Assembly: GCA_013426785.1 (NCBI GenBank)
Contig: JACDZI010000023.1
Location: 1 to 43,123 of the forward strand
Source of the DNA: Rhodocyclaceae bacterium
GTDB lineage: Bacteria > Pseudomonadota > Gammaproteobacteria > Burkholderiales > Rhodocyclaceae
Direction of reading: 5' to 3'
DNA length: 43,123 nucleotides
Positions 15,438-24,005 of this stretch are shown in pieces. The notes beneath the pieces are model-generated. The model saw only the letters and a list, made by a program, of their open reading frames with translations. It ran no database searches and had not been told where the DNA came from. How positions within the stretch are numbered: the stretch's first letter is position 1; every line of letters begins with the position of its first letter. Both the position numbers and the translations under genes were made by a program.

Positions 15438-15583
15438 CTGATGGGCAGTGGCTGTGGCTGCTGGGTATGGCGCTGGCGGAAGCTGCGCCCGCTAGCGGGG
15501 GGGCGAGTGAGGTGACGCGTTACCGCTCGAAGCGGCGCCGGCCATCCGCCACGTCGCCAGCGCCAAGCAAAACGGCAGCTTGA
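14949..15583 (+). CDS. Tail assembly chaperone, -1 frameshift product (gp41/gp42-like fusion)
   Basis: Nine A's at 15344-15352 form an A-AAA-AAA slippery site in the correct phase. A -1 slip reads on as SSDAAFERFKYRHAEKAYHC and continues with a well-formed helical region (TDGQWLWLLGMALAEAAP) to TGA 15581-15583, giving about 211 residues. A conserved frameshift between tube and tape measure is established for many tailed phages, including Mu. The protein-like quality of the -1 frame, without a start codon of its own, supports it. Only the last part (about 15500-15583) looks poorly conserved. Confidence 0.8.
15344..15352 (+). promoter_or_regulatory. Programmed -1 ribosomal frameshift site
   Basis: Nine consecutive A's, read as AAA AAA AAT in the zero frame and AAA AAA TCC after slippage. 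It lies near the end of the tail chaperone gene and connects two coding frames. Confidence 0.8.
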
Positions 15584-15692
15584 CCAGCCACCAGAACAGT
15601 TCGACATAGAGAAAGACCGCCCACAGCGCCGCTGTCAGCACCAGCGGTGCGAGGAAGTAGAGAAAGAGCGTGCCGACTAACGTGGTTCCCAT
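15492..15692 (-). CDS. Small membrane protein encoded antisense between chaperone and tape measure
   Basis: A 66-residue minus-strand frame: MGTTLVGTLFLYFLAPLVLT, then a second hydrophobic stretch (VELFWWLVKLPFCLALATW) and a short polar tail. Two membrane helices and codon use typical of the region (CTG, GTC, GCG, TTC) suggest real coding. It overlaps the end of the -1 frameshift product by 92 bases on the other strand. There is no convincing Shine-Dalgarno sequence. It could be a moron with an envelope or lysis-related role; no family is recognised. Confidence 0.5.
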   Translation of the reverse strand: MGTTLVGTLFLYFLAPLVLTAALWAVFLYVELFWWLVKLPFCLALATWRMAGAASSGNASPHSPPR

Positions 15693-15719
15693 GTATCCAG
15701 TGTAGACCGGAAATTCGTC

Positions 15720-17516
15720 ATGAGCAAAAATCTCGATCTGTTTATGCGTTTGAATTGGTCTGGCGGCAACGTCTCGACCGGGCTCGCGCGCACCACAAGG
15801 GAGGTTGGCGCGTTCACGCGGGCGGCGCAAACCGGCTTCGGCAAGATGGCGGACCAGATGCGGCGGCTGAATGCGGAACTGAACGGGTTTTCGGCGATTA
15901 CCCGGATGGCGGGCGGCTATCTCGGTTTTCAAGTCGCGCAGGCTACGTTCAAAACCAACCTGGACTTCCACAAGAATCTGCTGGAGATGAAACAGACCGG
16001 CGAGATGAGCCGGCAACAAATGGCCGGCGCCAAGAAGGCCATCATGCAACTGTCCGGGCAGATGCTGCAGTCGCCGCAGGACATGCTCGAAGGCCTGCGC
16101 GCCTTCACTACGGCCGGCGAAAAATATGAGTTTGCTCTGGCGGCGGTGGGTGAGTCGGCGCGCACGGCGACGGCGTTTTTCTCGCGCCCGGTGGACATCG
16201 CCAACATGGACGTGGACCTGAAGCAGAAGATGGGCTTGCGCGCCGAGGATTTGAAAACCGCCCACAACATGCTGCTCTATCACGCGCGCTCTGGCCGCTA
16301 TGAGACGAAAGCCATGTCGATGGATGCGCCACGCACCCTCAATACGATGGCACAGGCCGGCATCACCGGCATCGAAGGTGTCAACCTGATGGGGGCACTG
16401 ACCCAGCGCCTGATGCGTCTGGCGCCGACGACGCAGCCCGCCGAGGTGGCGACCTACATGGAACACTTCATGGGGCATCTGACGCAGCCGCACTATGTGA
16501 AGGGCCTCGCCAAGGCCGGTATCGATATCAAGAAGTTCATGCCCGGCGGCAAGTTCGGTGGGGTCGACAGCGCCGGCAACGCCATCGGCGGTCAGGCGGC
16601 CGTCAATGGCTTTCTGGCTTTGCTGGAGGAGATGAACGCCAAAGGGCTTAAAGACCCATTCAAGATGGGCGAAGCGGGTTTCCGCGAGATGTACACGCAA
16701 AAGGCGGCGATGCAGTCGCTGCAAGACGTTGGCGAGCTGCGCAAGGCGCTGGACGCCGGCACGCAAGGGGCAAAGGTGGACCTGGTCGGTGCCGCGTTCG
16801 CGGAGATCCGCGAGGCGGATTTCGGTAAGGTAAAAATCGCTGAAGTCGAAATCGCCAAGGCGCAACTGGGTGAAGCGGCGACCGGTGGTACCGGCGTGGT
16901 GGCCAGTTTGTCAGGCTGGGCGGCGGAGAGTAAGGCGGCGGCGGCGCTGGGGGCAGGCGGTGCTTTAATCGGCGGGCGTTTGCTGTGGAAACACTTTCGC
17001 GGTGGTGTCGGGGGCGGTGATCTGCCTGGCGCACCAGTGCGGCGCGATACGCTAACCAATGCGGTCATCGGCGGGGGTTCCACCACGCCATCGCGCACCG
17101 CCGTGGCGCTCGGCGGATTCAAGGGCGCGCTCAAGTTCGGTGCGCCCCTGGCCGTGGGCATGGGCGCCTGGAATGCCTACGAGATATCCGGCGACAATGA
17201 TCTCAGCGCGGGACAAAAGCGCGACGCTTATGGCAGGATCGCGGCGGGTACGGCTGGCGGGCTGGTAGGTGCCGGCATCGGTGGCGGCATCGGTGCATTG
17301 TTCGGCGGTTTTGGGGCACTCCCTGGTGCCATGATCGGTGGTGCCATTGGCAATGTCATCGGCGAAAAAATCGCGGCGTGGCTGCAGAAAGAAAAGTCCG
17401 TGACGGACGGCTACACAGGGCCGCCGATCGTGTTGCATAACAACATCAATCTGTCCGGAGAGCAGATTGCCACGGCGGTCAATGAGTTCAACGCCCGTAC
17501 CAGCCGCCGCCACTGA
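15720..17516 (+). CDS. Tail tape measure protein (Mu gp42-like)
   Basis: A 598-residue protein that sets tail length and helps DNA entry. Residues 1-330 contain the TP901-type core (QAGITGIEGVNLMGALTQRL; a preceding AGGYLGFQVAQATFK segment). Residues about 400-425 and 505-560 are Gly/Ala-rich hydrophobic segments able to insert in membrane (AGTAGGLVGAGIGGGIGALF). The C-terminus is a short polar tail. Placement between chaperone and gpN is as in Mu. Confidence 0.88.
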   Translation: MSKNLDLFMRLNWSGGNVSTGLARTTREVGAFTRAAQTGFGKMADQMRRLNAELNGFSAITRMAGGYLGFQVAQATFKTNLDFHKNLLEMKQTGEMSRQQMAGAKKAIMQLSGQMLQSPQDMLEGLRAFTTAGEKYEFALAAVGESARTATAFFSRPVDIANMDVDLKQKMGLRAEDLKTAHNMLLYHARSGRYETKAMSMDAPRTLNTMAQAGITGIEGVNLMGALTQRLMRLAPTTQPAEVATYMEHFMGHLTQPHYVKGLAKAGIDIKKFMPGGKFGGVDSAGNAIGGQAAVNGFLALLEEMNAKGLKDPFKMGEAGFREMYTQKAAMQSLQDVGELRKALDAGTQGAKVDLVGAAFAEIREADFGKVKIAEVEIAKAQLGEAATGGTGVVASLSGWAAESKAAAALGAGGALIGGRLLWKHFRGGVGGGDLPGAPVRRDTLTNAVIGGGSTTPSRTAVALGGFKGALKFGAPLAVGMGAWNAYEISGDNDLSAGQKRDAYGRIAAGTAGGLVGAGIGGGIGALFGGFGALPGAMIGGAIGNVIGEKIAAWLQKEKSVTDGYTGPPIVLHNNINLSGEQIATAVNEFNARTSRRH

Positions 17517-17582
17517 TCCTGGCAGGGCGTGAATCAGGTCACGTCCGGTCGCCATCGCGCGCGCGCGTAATCTCGCGCCACT
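17517..17582. other. Spacer with alternating CG tract
   Basis: A 66-base spacer between tape measure and gpN genes. It contains GCGCGCGCGCGTAAT at 17557-17571; 13 bases of this recur inverted at the proposed right phage end (25715-25727). The tract could adopt Z-form DNA. No promoter is seen. Confidence 0.4.
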
Positions 17583-18812
17583 ATGGCCTGGTCCGAATCC
17601 CTTCTGGAAGCTCGCTTTCGCGACGCCGTCTTCGATGTGCTCAAGACCGATGACGATATCGGTCGCGCCACGGCGGAGCATGCCTATCCGTATGTCGATG
17701 GGGCCGCGATCGAAGACCTCGGGCGCACTCCCCGGCGCATTTCGCTCGATGCAGTGTTCTATGGCGACGACTACGAGGCGCGCCTGGAGACCTTCCTCAA
17801 AGCCCTGCACGAGAAGCCTGGCGCGGGTGAGTTGATCCACCCGGTGTTCGGCAGTTTGTCGGTGCAACTCGTCAGCAGCCGTCTGCATCATGAGGCCGAT
17901 AACGTCGATCAGGTCCAGGTGGCGCTGGAGTTCATCGAGACGCTGGCCCCGCGCCCGTTCTTCGCGCGCGCGGTGGCATCGCAACAGGCGGCTGGGGTTG
18001 GTGTGAGCGGCGCTCCGGCACAGGCCGCCTCTATTGCCGCGTTGGGGGACGTGGTGGGCCGGTTGCGTGCCGCTTTGCCCTTGGCGGCGCTCAATGATTT
18101 GCGCAGCGCCATGCTCGGTCCGGTTTTGGCAGGTCTGGCTGTAGTCCGTGGCATCACGACCTCCGGTCTTGATGTGCTGTCTTTCCCGCGTGCCTGGGCT
18201 AGCGATATTGCTGCCATTGCCGATGGCATGCTCGATCTGCGTGACTTCGCCATGACGCCGCTGGCCGATTTTGTTGCCGTCAATCGTGCGCTGTCGCGCT
18301 TCGATGTGTTCAGTCATCGAGACGTTACCGTGGCGCCGCTGCGTGCTGGAGTAACGCCGACCGAGCCCCAGGCGCTGGCGGCCACGCAGGCACACCTGGC
18401 GGTGACGGCCGCGCTGGGCACGGCGAATGCAGCGGCGCTGGTGTTGGGAACCGAAGCGGACTCGCCAACGCTATCACCCCCAGAAATCGAGTCGGTCGTG
18501 AATGCGGCGCGCTCGCGGCTGGAGTCATGTATCGAGGCGGTGCGCGCCATCCATACTCTGGAAACGGCACGCAGCATCACCGAACCACTCAAGGATACGG
18601 CGCTGGCATTGCAGGATGCGGCGCGCACGATCATTGAGGCACGTCCGCCATTGCTGCGGCGGCGCGTCGAGGCACCGGGGAATCTACGCTTGCTGGCACA
18701 TCGCTGGTATGCGGACCACGCCCGCGCACCCGAGTTGTGGCGCTTGAACCCATCACTGCGCCAGCCCAATACGATCCAGACCGGTGACGCGCTCAATGGC
18801 TACGCCCACTGA
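17583..18812 (+). CDS. DNA circularisation / tail protein (Mu gpN-like)
   Basis: A 409-residue protein. The N-terminal 110 residues (FRDAVFDVLKTDDDIGRATA, then GRTPRRISLDAVFYGDDYEA) are the DNA_circ_N domain of Mu gpN. The rest is alpha-helical and Ala-rich, and the end (HRWYADHARAPELWRLNPSL) resembles a small LysM-like or connector segment. gpN is a tail-tip protein that also circularises infecting Mu DNA. It overlaps the next gene by 17 bases. Confidence 0.9.
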   Translation: MAWSESLLEARFRDAVFDVLKTDDDIGRATAEHAYPYVDGAAIEDLGRTPRRISLDAVFYGDDYEARLETFLKALHEKPGAGELIHPVFGSLSVQLVSSRLHHEADNVDQVQVALEFIETLAPRPFFARAVASQQAAGVGVSGAPAQAASIAALGDVVGRLRAALPLAALNDLRSAMLGPVLAGLAVVRGITTSGLDVLSFPRAWASDIAAIADGMLDLRDFAMTPLADFVAVNRALSRFDVFSHRDVTVAPLRAGVTPTEPQALAATQAHLAVTAALGTANAAALVLGTEADSPTLSPPEIESVVNAARSRLESCIEAVRAIHTLETARSITEPLKDTALALQDAARTIIEARPPLLRRRVEAPGNLRLLAHRWYADHARAPELWRLNPSLRQPNTIQTGDALNGYAH

Positions 18813-19926
18813 AACCGTCGAGCTGCTGGTTGGCGGTAAAACGCACGCCGGTTGGGAGCGCTACGAGATCGATGCGGATCTGCTGACGCCTGCCGATGCC
18901 TGGCATTTCACGCTGGGGCCGGTAGATGGCGTATGGCCGGCAGCGGTGGTGGCCGGCGCGCTCGCAGAGGTGAGGGTCGGCGGAGATACCGTGCTGACCG
19001 GTCGTATCGACGAGATCTGTCTCACGGTAGATAAGCGCGCACATACCCTGTCGATTTCCGGCCGCGACGGCGCCGCGATCCTGGTGGATTGTTCGGCACC
19101 GATCTTTGTGCGGCGCCAGGTCGATCTGGCCGAGGTGATGGCCAGTGTGGTCCGGCCGTTGGGCATCACCAAACAGCGCATCGACGCTGCCGCAGTGCGC
19201 ACTCGCGAAAAGATCAACGTCGAACCGGGCGACACGGCCTGGCAGGTGCTCGCGAATGCTGCCGAGGCCAATGGCCTGTGGCCGTGGTTCGAGCCTGATG
19301 GCACGCTGGTGGTAGGTGGGCCGGACTATGACGCGCCGGAAGTGGCGTCTTTGATCATGCGTCTTTCGGGTGCGGAAAACAACGTGCTGGCGCTGACCTT
19401 GCGCCGCTCGATCGCCGAGCGCTACTCGCACTGGACGGTGCTCGGCCAGACCCACGGCACCGAGCGCGAACAAGGGAAGCATGGCATTGGCGCGCTGAAG
19501 ACAGACCCGGAAATGGTTGCTATCGCCTATCGGCCGAAGATCGAGGTCGATCATGAGTCCGATAACGTCGGCGTGGCGGAAGATCGTGCGGAAAAGCACT
19601 TGCGCGATGCCCGTCTGCATGGTTACACACTGACTGCCATCGTGAGGGGGCACCGTATCGATGCGCCAGGCATGCCCGGACACGGCAAGCTATGGACTCC
19701 GGGGCAGCGCGTGCGCCTGGTATCGGAACCGCATGGCATCGATGCCCCCCTGTTCTTGCTGGGCCGAAAATTTACCGGTGGGCGCAACGATGGAGCGCGC
19801 ACCGAATTGACGCTCAAAGAGGATCGGCAGTGGGTTGTTAAAGCGCACCCCCACAAGCGTAAGCATCGCCGTGGCAAACACGGCATTGGCACCGGTCAAG
19901 TCGGCAACGGGGGTGAGATTAAATGA
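18796..19926 (+). CDS. Baseplate hub protein (Mu gpP/gp44-like)
   Basis: A 376-residue hub protein of the gp44/late control D type (VELLVGGKTHAGWERYEIDA; VEPGDTAWQVLANAAEANGL). It forms the trimeric hub on which gp45 sits. ATG 18796 is preferred over the GTG at 18784 because it gives the usual MATPTETVEL start. The C-terminus is unusually basic (KAHPHKRKHRRGKHGIG), and KHGIG also appears near residue 230. It overlaps the gp45-like gene by ATGA. Confidence 0.9.
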   Translation: MATPTETVELLVGGKTHAGWERYEIDADLLTPADAWHFTLGPVDGVWPAAVVAGALAEVRVGGDTVLTGRIDEICLTVDKRAHTLSISGRDGAAILVDCSAPIFVRRQVDLAEVMASVVRPLGITKQRIDAAAVRTREKINVEPGDTAWQVLANAAEANGLWPWFEPDGTLVVGGPDYDAPEVASLIMRLSGAENNVLALTLRRSIAERYSHWTVLGQTHGTEREQGKHGIGALKTDPEMVAIAYRPKIEVDHESDNVGVAEDRAEKHLRDARLHGYTLTAIVRGHRIDAPGMPGHGKLWTPGQRVRLVSEPHGIDAPLFLLGRKFTGGRNDGARTELTLKEDRQWVVKAHPHKRKHRRGKHGIGTGQVGNGGEIK

Positions 19927-20492
19927 TCGCGACGATTGACCGCCGCATCAGGCACTTCCTTGGTGGCATTCGTCTCGGCTTTCGCGGCGTGATTACCCTG
20001 GTCAAGGCGGCCGGCCATGTGCAGCTGGTGCAGATGGATGGCCTGGCAGGCGAGCAGCTGCAGGACAACGAACTGTTCCAGCACTATGGCTACACCAGCA
20101 ACCCGCCGGCCGGCACGATGGCCATCGTGCTGCCGATCGGTGGCCGCACTGCGCACGGCATCATCGTGGCGACGGAGCATGGCGGCTACCGGCTGAAGAA
20201 TCTGGCCTCTGGCGAAGTGGCGCTCTACTCCGACGAGGGCGATAGCATCGTCCTGCGGCGCGGGCGGCTGATCGAGGTCACCACGCAGACCCTGCGAATC
20301 AATGCCAGCGACAGGGTGGAAATGAATACGCCGCTGGTGACCACCACCGGCGAGATCCAGGCCGATCTTGATATCACCGACCAGATGCCGGCCGGCGGGC
20401 GCTCGATGGACAGCATGCGCAATTCGTACAACACGCATACCCATCATGAGAACAACAGCGGCGACACCAACGTGCCGACGCAGCAGGTGTAA
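19923..20492 (+). CDS. Baseplate spike protein (Mu gp45-like)
   Basis: A 189-residue membrane-piercing spike. An N-terminal OB-like region (TLVKAAGHVQLVQMDGLAGE; NPPAGTMAIVLPIGGRTAHG) is followed by a beta-helical stem. A tip motif THTHHEN near residue 175 matches the HxH motif that binds an iron ion in Mu gp45 and P2 gpV. It assembles on the hub encoded just upstream. Confidence 0.92.
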   Translation: MIATIDRRIRHFLGGIRLGFRGVITLVKAAGHVQLVQMDGLAGEQLQDNELFQHYGYTSNPPAGTMAIVLPIGGRTAHGIIVATEHGGYRLKNLASGEVALYSDEGDSIVLRRGRLIEVTTQTLRINASDRVEMNTPLVTTTGEIQADLDITDQMPAGGRSMDSMRNSYNTHTHHENNSGDTNVPTQQV

Positions 20493-20494
20493 CG

Positions 20495-20869
20495 ATGAGC
20501 GACGCCTGGATCAACCCCGTTACCGGCGACTACGAATTGACGCTGGGTGCGCCGGCCCGCGATGCCGCTGCCGGTCTGGCCAATGCGGTCTATTTGCGCC
20601 TGATGACGCCGCTCGGCTCCTATTGGGGCGATGCCGAACTTGGCTCGCGCCTGCACGAGCTGCAGCGCGAGAAGGATCTGGCGCGCGTGGCGGTGCTGGC
20701 CCGGCAATATGCGGAGCAGGCGCTGGCCCCCATCCTCGTCGATGGGCGAGCCCTGGCGATCGACGTTGCTACCGAGCGCCCCGGTAACGGCCGGATGCAC
20801 CTCCTGATCGAGGTGACCGCTGCCAGTGGCGAGCGGCTCACCTTCACTCATCCTGTCACGGTGCTCTGA
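20495..20869 (+). CDS. Baseplate wedge protein (Mu gp46, gp25-like)
   Basis: A 124-residue protein of the Mu gp46 / T4 gp25-like family (INPVTGDYELTLGAPARDAA; TPLGSYWGDAELGSRLHELQ). It starts two bases after the gp45 stop, and its stop overlaps the gp47 start (TGATG). It forms part of the baseplate wedge with gp47 and gp48. Confidence 0.9.
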   Translation: MSDAWINPVTGDYELTLGAPARDAAAGLANAVYLRLMTPLGSYWGDAELGSRLHELQREKDLARVAVLARQYAEQALAPILVDGRALAIDVATERPGNGRMHLLIEVTAASGERLTFTHPVTVL

Positions 20870-21927
20870 TGCCCTACACGACCCCCGACTACCTGGCGAT
20901 CCGCGACGCAATCCTGCGCGATGTCGCCAACCAGATCCCCGGCGCCAACGTCAATGCCGATGGCGACTATGCGATTCGCGCGAATGCAGTGGCCGCCGCC
21001 ATCGAGGGGCTATACCAGCACCAACAGTGGATGGCGCGCCAGATCCTGCCGGATACGGCAGACAGCGACTTCCTGGAGCGCTGGGCGAGCCTTTACGGGC
21101 TGTCCCGCCTCGTCGCCTCTGCCGCAACGGGATCGGTTGATTTCTCCGGCACCCCGGCGACGGCCGTGCCGATCGGTACCGAGGTGCGCACGGTGGCGGG
21201 CGTGGCCTACCAGACCACTGCGCCCGGCGTGCTTTCCGGTGGCGGCACGGCTACCATCGCTGCCCAGGCCGTGGCCGCGGGCGCGGCCGGCAACATCGCT
21301 GACAATACCGCGCTCACGCTGACCTCGGCCCCGGCCGGCGTGGATAGCACGGCACTGTCGGGCGCCATGACTGGCGGTGCCGATGCCGAGTCCGACGCGG
21401 AGCTGCTGACGCGGCTGCTGACGCGCATCCAGTTGCCACCGCATGGCGGTGCGGCGCATGACTATCTGGCCTGGGCGCTCAGCGTGCCCGGCGTGGCCGC
21501 TGCTTATGTGTATCCGTCCCGGCGGGGCCTGGGCACGGTCGACGTGGTGATCACCGCCGATGGCGGCCTGCCGGGTGCGCCGCTGATCGCGGCCGTGCAG
21601 GCCGTGATCGATGCCGAGCGCCCGGTGACGGCTGACGCCCTGGTCTTCGGTCCCACCGCGGTGCCGGTCGCTGTCACGGGTATCCTGACCCTGGCCAGCG
21701 GTTACCTGCTGGCGGATGTCAGCGCCGCGATCGCCACGGCGCTGGCTGCATATTTCGCCACCCTGAAGCCCGGCGATACGGTCTATCTCAACCGCATTCG
21801 CGCCGTGATATCCGACACGGCCGGCGTGGTGGACTTTGTCCTGTCGGCTCCGGCGGCGAATGTGACGACGCTGGTTGATGACACCCACACCCAACTGGCC
21901 ACCCTGGGCGCGATCACCCTGACATGA
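20869..21927 (+). CDS. Baseplate J-like protein (Mu gp47-like)
   Basis: A 352-residue baseplate J family protein (DTADSDFLERWASLYGLSRL; GAAHDYLAWALSVPGVAAAY; PSRRGLGTVDVVITADGG). It links the central hub to tail fibres. It is coupled to gp46 upstream and to gp48 downstream (ATGA overlap). Confidence 0.93.
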   Translation: MPYTTPDYLAIRDAILRDVANQIPGANVNADGDYAIRANAVAAAIEGLYQHQQWMARQILPDTADSDFLERWASLYGLSRLVASAATGSVDFSGTPATAVPIGTEVRTVAGVAYQTTAPGVLSGGGTATIAAQAVAAGAAGNIADNTALTLTSAPAGVDSTALSGAMTGGADAESDAELLTRLLTRIQLPPHGGAAHDYLAWALSVPGVAAAYVYPSRRGLGTVDVVITADGGLPGAPLIAAVQAVIDAERPVTADALVFGPTAVPVAVTGILTLASGYLLADVSAAIATALAAYFATLKPGDTVYLNRIRAVISDTAGVVDFVLSAPAANVTTLVDDTHTQLATLGAITLT

Positions 21928-22493
21928 TCCACGCCGATCTCCTCAAGCTGCTGCTGCCACCGTCGAGCCTCGATCCCGGCGCGCCCGCGCTGTCGGCCGA
22001 GCTGCTCGCCGAAGGTAACGCGCTCGATGCCGCTGCGGCCACGGCAGAGCTACTGCTGGACGAAGCCGACCCGCGCACCACGTCCGCTTTTCTCACCGAT
22101 TGGGAGCGCGTTGCCGGCCTGCCGGATGGGTGTGTGCTGGCCTCCGGCATCGCGCAATCGTCGGCCCAGCGCCGCGCCGCCCTGGTTGCCCGCATCACCA
22201 TGCTGGGCGGGCAGAGTGCCGCCTACTACATCGCCCTGGCCGCCAGCCTGGGCTACACCATCACCGTCACCGAGTTCGATCTGCACGATGTTGATGACAG
22301 CGTCGAGCATCCGCTCACCGGCGCACCCTGGCAGTTCGCCTGGCGGGTCAACGCTCCCTTGAACACCATCGGCGTGCTGGCCGTCACCGATACCGTTGCA
22401 GACCCGCTCGCGTGGTGGGGCAACGAACTGCTGGAGTGCGTTATCAACCGGCTCAAGCCCGCCCACACCCACGTTTTATTCGCTTACACCTAA
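21924..22493 (+). CDS. Mu gp48-like tail protein (DUF2313)
   Basis: A 189-residue DUF2313 protein (LLKLLLPPSSLDPGAPALSA; FLTDWERVAGLPDGC; C-terminal NRLKPAHTHVLF). It corresponds to P2 gpI/Mu gp48, the wedge component that holds the tail fibre. Confidence 0.9.
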   Translation: MIHADLLKLLLPPSSLDPGAPALSAELLAEGNALDAAAATAELLLDEADPRTTSAFLTDWERVAGLPDGCVLASGIAQSSAQRRAALVARITMLGGQSAAYYIALAASLGYTITVTEFDLHDVDDSVEHPLTGAPWQFAWRVNAPLNTIGVLAVTDTVADPLAWWGNELLECVINRLKPAHTHVLFAYT

Positions 22494-22505
22494 GAAGGAG
22501 ACCAC

Positions 22506-23114
22506 ATGGATCGCACATTCGAATCCGGCGCCGCCGGCAGCCCGCCCAGCGCACCCGCCAGCCCCTCCAGCGGCTACCCGACGGCAGGTAATCCGTCCCT
22601 CGGCGTGCCGGCCACCAAGCCGGGGCCGTGGTGGTATCACATGATGACCGAAGAGCTGCGCGCCGTGATCGTCGCGGCCGGATTGACGCCAGGCCATACC
22701 AACCTCAACCAGTTGCTGGATGCCCTGACACTGCTTGGCTTGCGGGATGCCAGCGAGACGCTCAAAGGTCGGATCGAGATCGCCACCGCCGCCGAAGTCG
22801 CGGCGCTGACCGATGCCGGGCGCGCCATCACGCCGGCCGGATTGGCGAGCGTGTTTGCTAAATCCCTTGCTACCAACGGCTACCAGAAGCTGCCGGGGGG
22901 GCTGATTATTCAGTGGGGCACTCCAATTACAACGGGGACAACTTCGACCTTTTCATTGCCAATCGCATTCCCGAACGGCGGCTTTTCTATCACCGCCGTC
23001 GATCAAGGCGCGGGAAGAAATTCTTACGGCGTTGCGTTCTCTTCGTTATCGCAAATAACTGTGTATTCGTCTGCTTCCGGGCAGGGATTCAGATATATCG
23101 CCGCTGGCTACTAA
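22506..23114 (+). CDS. Tail fibre protein
   Basis: A 202-residue short tail fibre with a strong site (AAGAAGGAGACCAC). A Pro/Ser/Gly-rich N-terminus and a region typical of prophage fibres (HMMTEELRAVIVAAGLTPGH; ATAAEVAALTDAGRAITPAG) precede a C-terminal beta domain (QWGTPITTGTTSTFSLPIAF to FRYIAAGY) like the gp53-type fibre tip. DNA for this tip (about 22905-23114) is clearly less G+C-rich than the 5' half, suggesting exchange of the receptor-binding end. Confidence 0.85.
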   Translation: MDRTFESGAAGSPPSAPASPSSGYPTAGNPSLGVPATKPGPWWYHMMTEELRAVIVAAGLTPGHTNLNQLLDALTLLGLRDASETLKGRIEIATAAEVAALTDAGRAITPAGLASVFAKSLATNGYQKLPGGLIIQWGTPITTGTTSTFSLPIAFPNGGFSITAVDQGAGRNSYGVAFSSLSQITVYSSASGQGFRYIAAGY

Positions 23115-23127
23115 GGAGAAACTAAAA

Positions 23128-23655
23128 ATGTACTACGCAAAATCCACAGGCGGCTTTTACGATGCCGCAATTCACGGCGGCAATATCCCTGCCGATGCCG
23201 TCGAGATCGCCACTACCGAACACGCCGCGCTGCTCGCCGGGCAGAGCAATGGCAAGCGCATCGTCGCGGATGCCGCTGGCCGGCCGGTGCTTGCCGATCC
23301 GCCAGCGCCGACTTTTGACGAACTGCGCACCGCCAAGCTCGCCGAGATCAACGCGGCCTGCGAAGTCGCCATCGGCGCGATCAAGGCCAGCTACCCGGCC
23401 AGCGAGGTATTGAGCTGGTCGAAACAGGAGGCCGAGGCGCGCGCCTTCGTGGCCGATGCCGCCGCCGCGACACCGCTGCTCGATGCGCTGGCGACGGCAC
23501 GCGGCATCGCCAAGGCCGACCTGGCGGCGTGGGTGATCGCCAAGGCCGACCTGTTCGCGCAGATCTCCGGCGGCATCATCGGTAAGCGGCAAAAGCTGGA
23601 AGACCAGCTCGAGGTGGCCACCACGACCGAAGAAGTCGCGGCCATCATGTGGTGA
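23128..23655 (+). CDS. Tail fibre assembly-like protein
   Basis: A 175-residue protein following the fibre gene, with a strong site (AAGGAGAAACTAAAA). The N-terminus (YYAKSTGGFYDAAIHGGNIP), the central GKRIVADAAGRPVLADPPAP and the Ala-rich C-terminal helices are typical of fibre assembly chaperones. The DPPAPTFD segment is encoded by a sequence (23299-23316) that matches 18 bases of the dispersed repeat. Confidence 0.75.
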   Translation: MYYAKSTGGFYDAAIHGGNIPADAVEIATTEHAALLAGQSNGKRIVADAAGRPVLADPPAPTFDELRTAKLAEINAACEVAIGAIKASYPASEVLSWSKQEAEARAFVADAAAATPLLDALATARGIAKADLAAWVIAKADLFAQISGGIIGKRQKLEDQLEVATTTEEVAAIMW

Positions 23656-23666
23656 TCGGGGCCAGC

Positions 23667-24005
23667 ATGATCACCCTTGCCCTTGGCCTGCTGCTCGCGT
23701 TCTACCTGCTCTGGATTCTCTATCTGGCCACCATGAGCATCGAGCGCGCCCGCCGGGCCGGCACCATCACCAAGCCCGCCCTGGGTATGGCCGTCCCGTT
23801 CGTGCTGGTCGGGCTCACCATCGACATCGCGATCAACGTGGTACCCATGACTTTTTTCCTGTTCGAGCTGCCACAGGAAAAAACGACCAGCGAGCGGTTA
23901 CGGCGCCTGAATCGAGATCCCGGCACGAACCGGTATCGCAAGGCGGTGGTGCGGTTATTCGAGCCGCTGCTCGATCCGTTCGACCCGAGTGGAGACCATA
24001 TCTGA
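23667..24005 (+). CDS. Small membrane protein, prophage accessory gene
   Basis: A 112-residue protein with two probable membrane helices (ITLALGLLLAFYLLWILYLA and MAVPFVLVGLTIDIAINVVP, continuing to about residue 65) and a basic cytosolic tail. GTG at 23649 is possible, but ATG 23667 gives a normal membrane N-terminus. Its stop overlaps the hydrolase start (TGATG), so the two are probably a functional pair. The function is unknown; an envelope role is inferred. Confidence 0.65.
   Translation: MITLALGLLLAFYLLWILYLATMSIERARRAGTITKPALGMAVPFVLVGLTIDIAINVVPMTFFLFELPQEKTTSERLRRLNRDPGTNRYRKAVVRLFEPLLDPFDPSGDHI

Noticed and set aside
15500-16865. A long minus-strand extension of the small membrane protein into the tape measure gene
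   Set aside because: Only the part after the Met at 15692 has a protein-like composition; the rest mirrors the tape measure gene.
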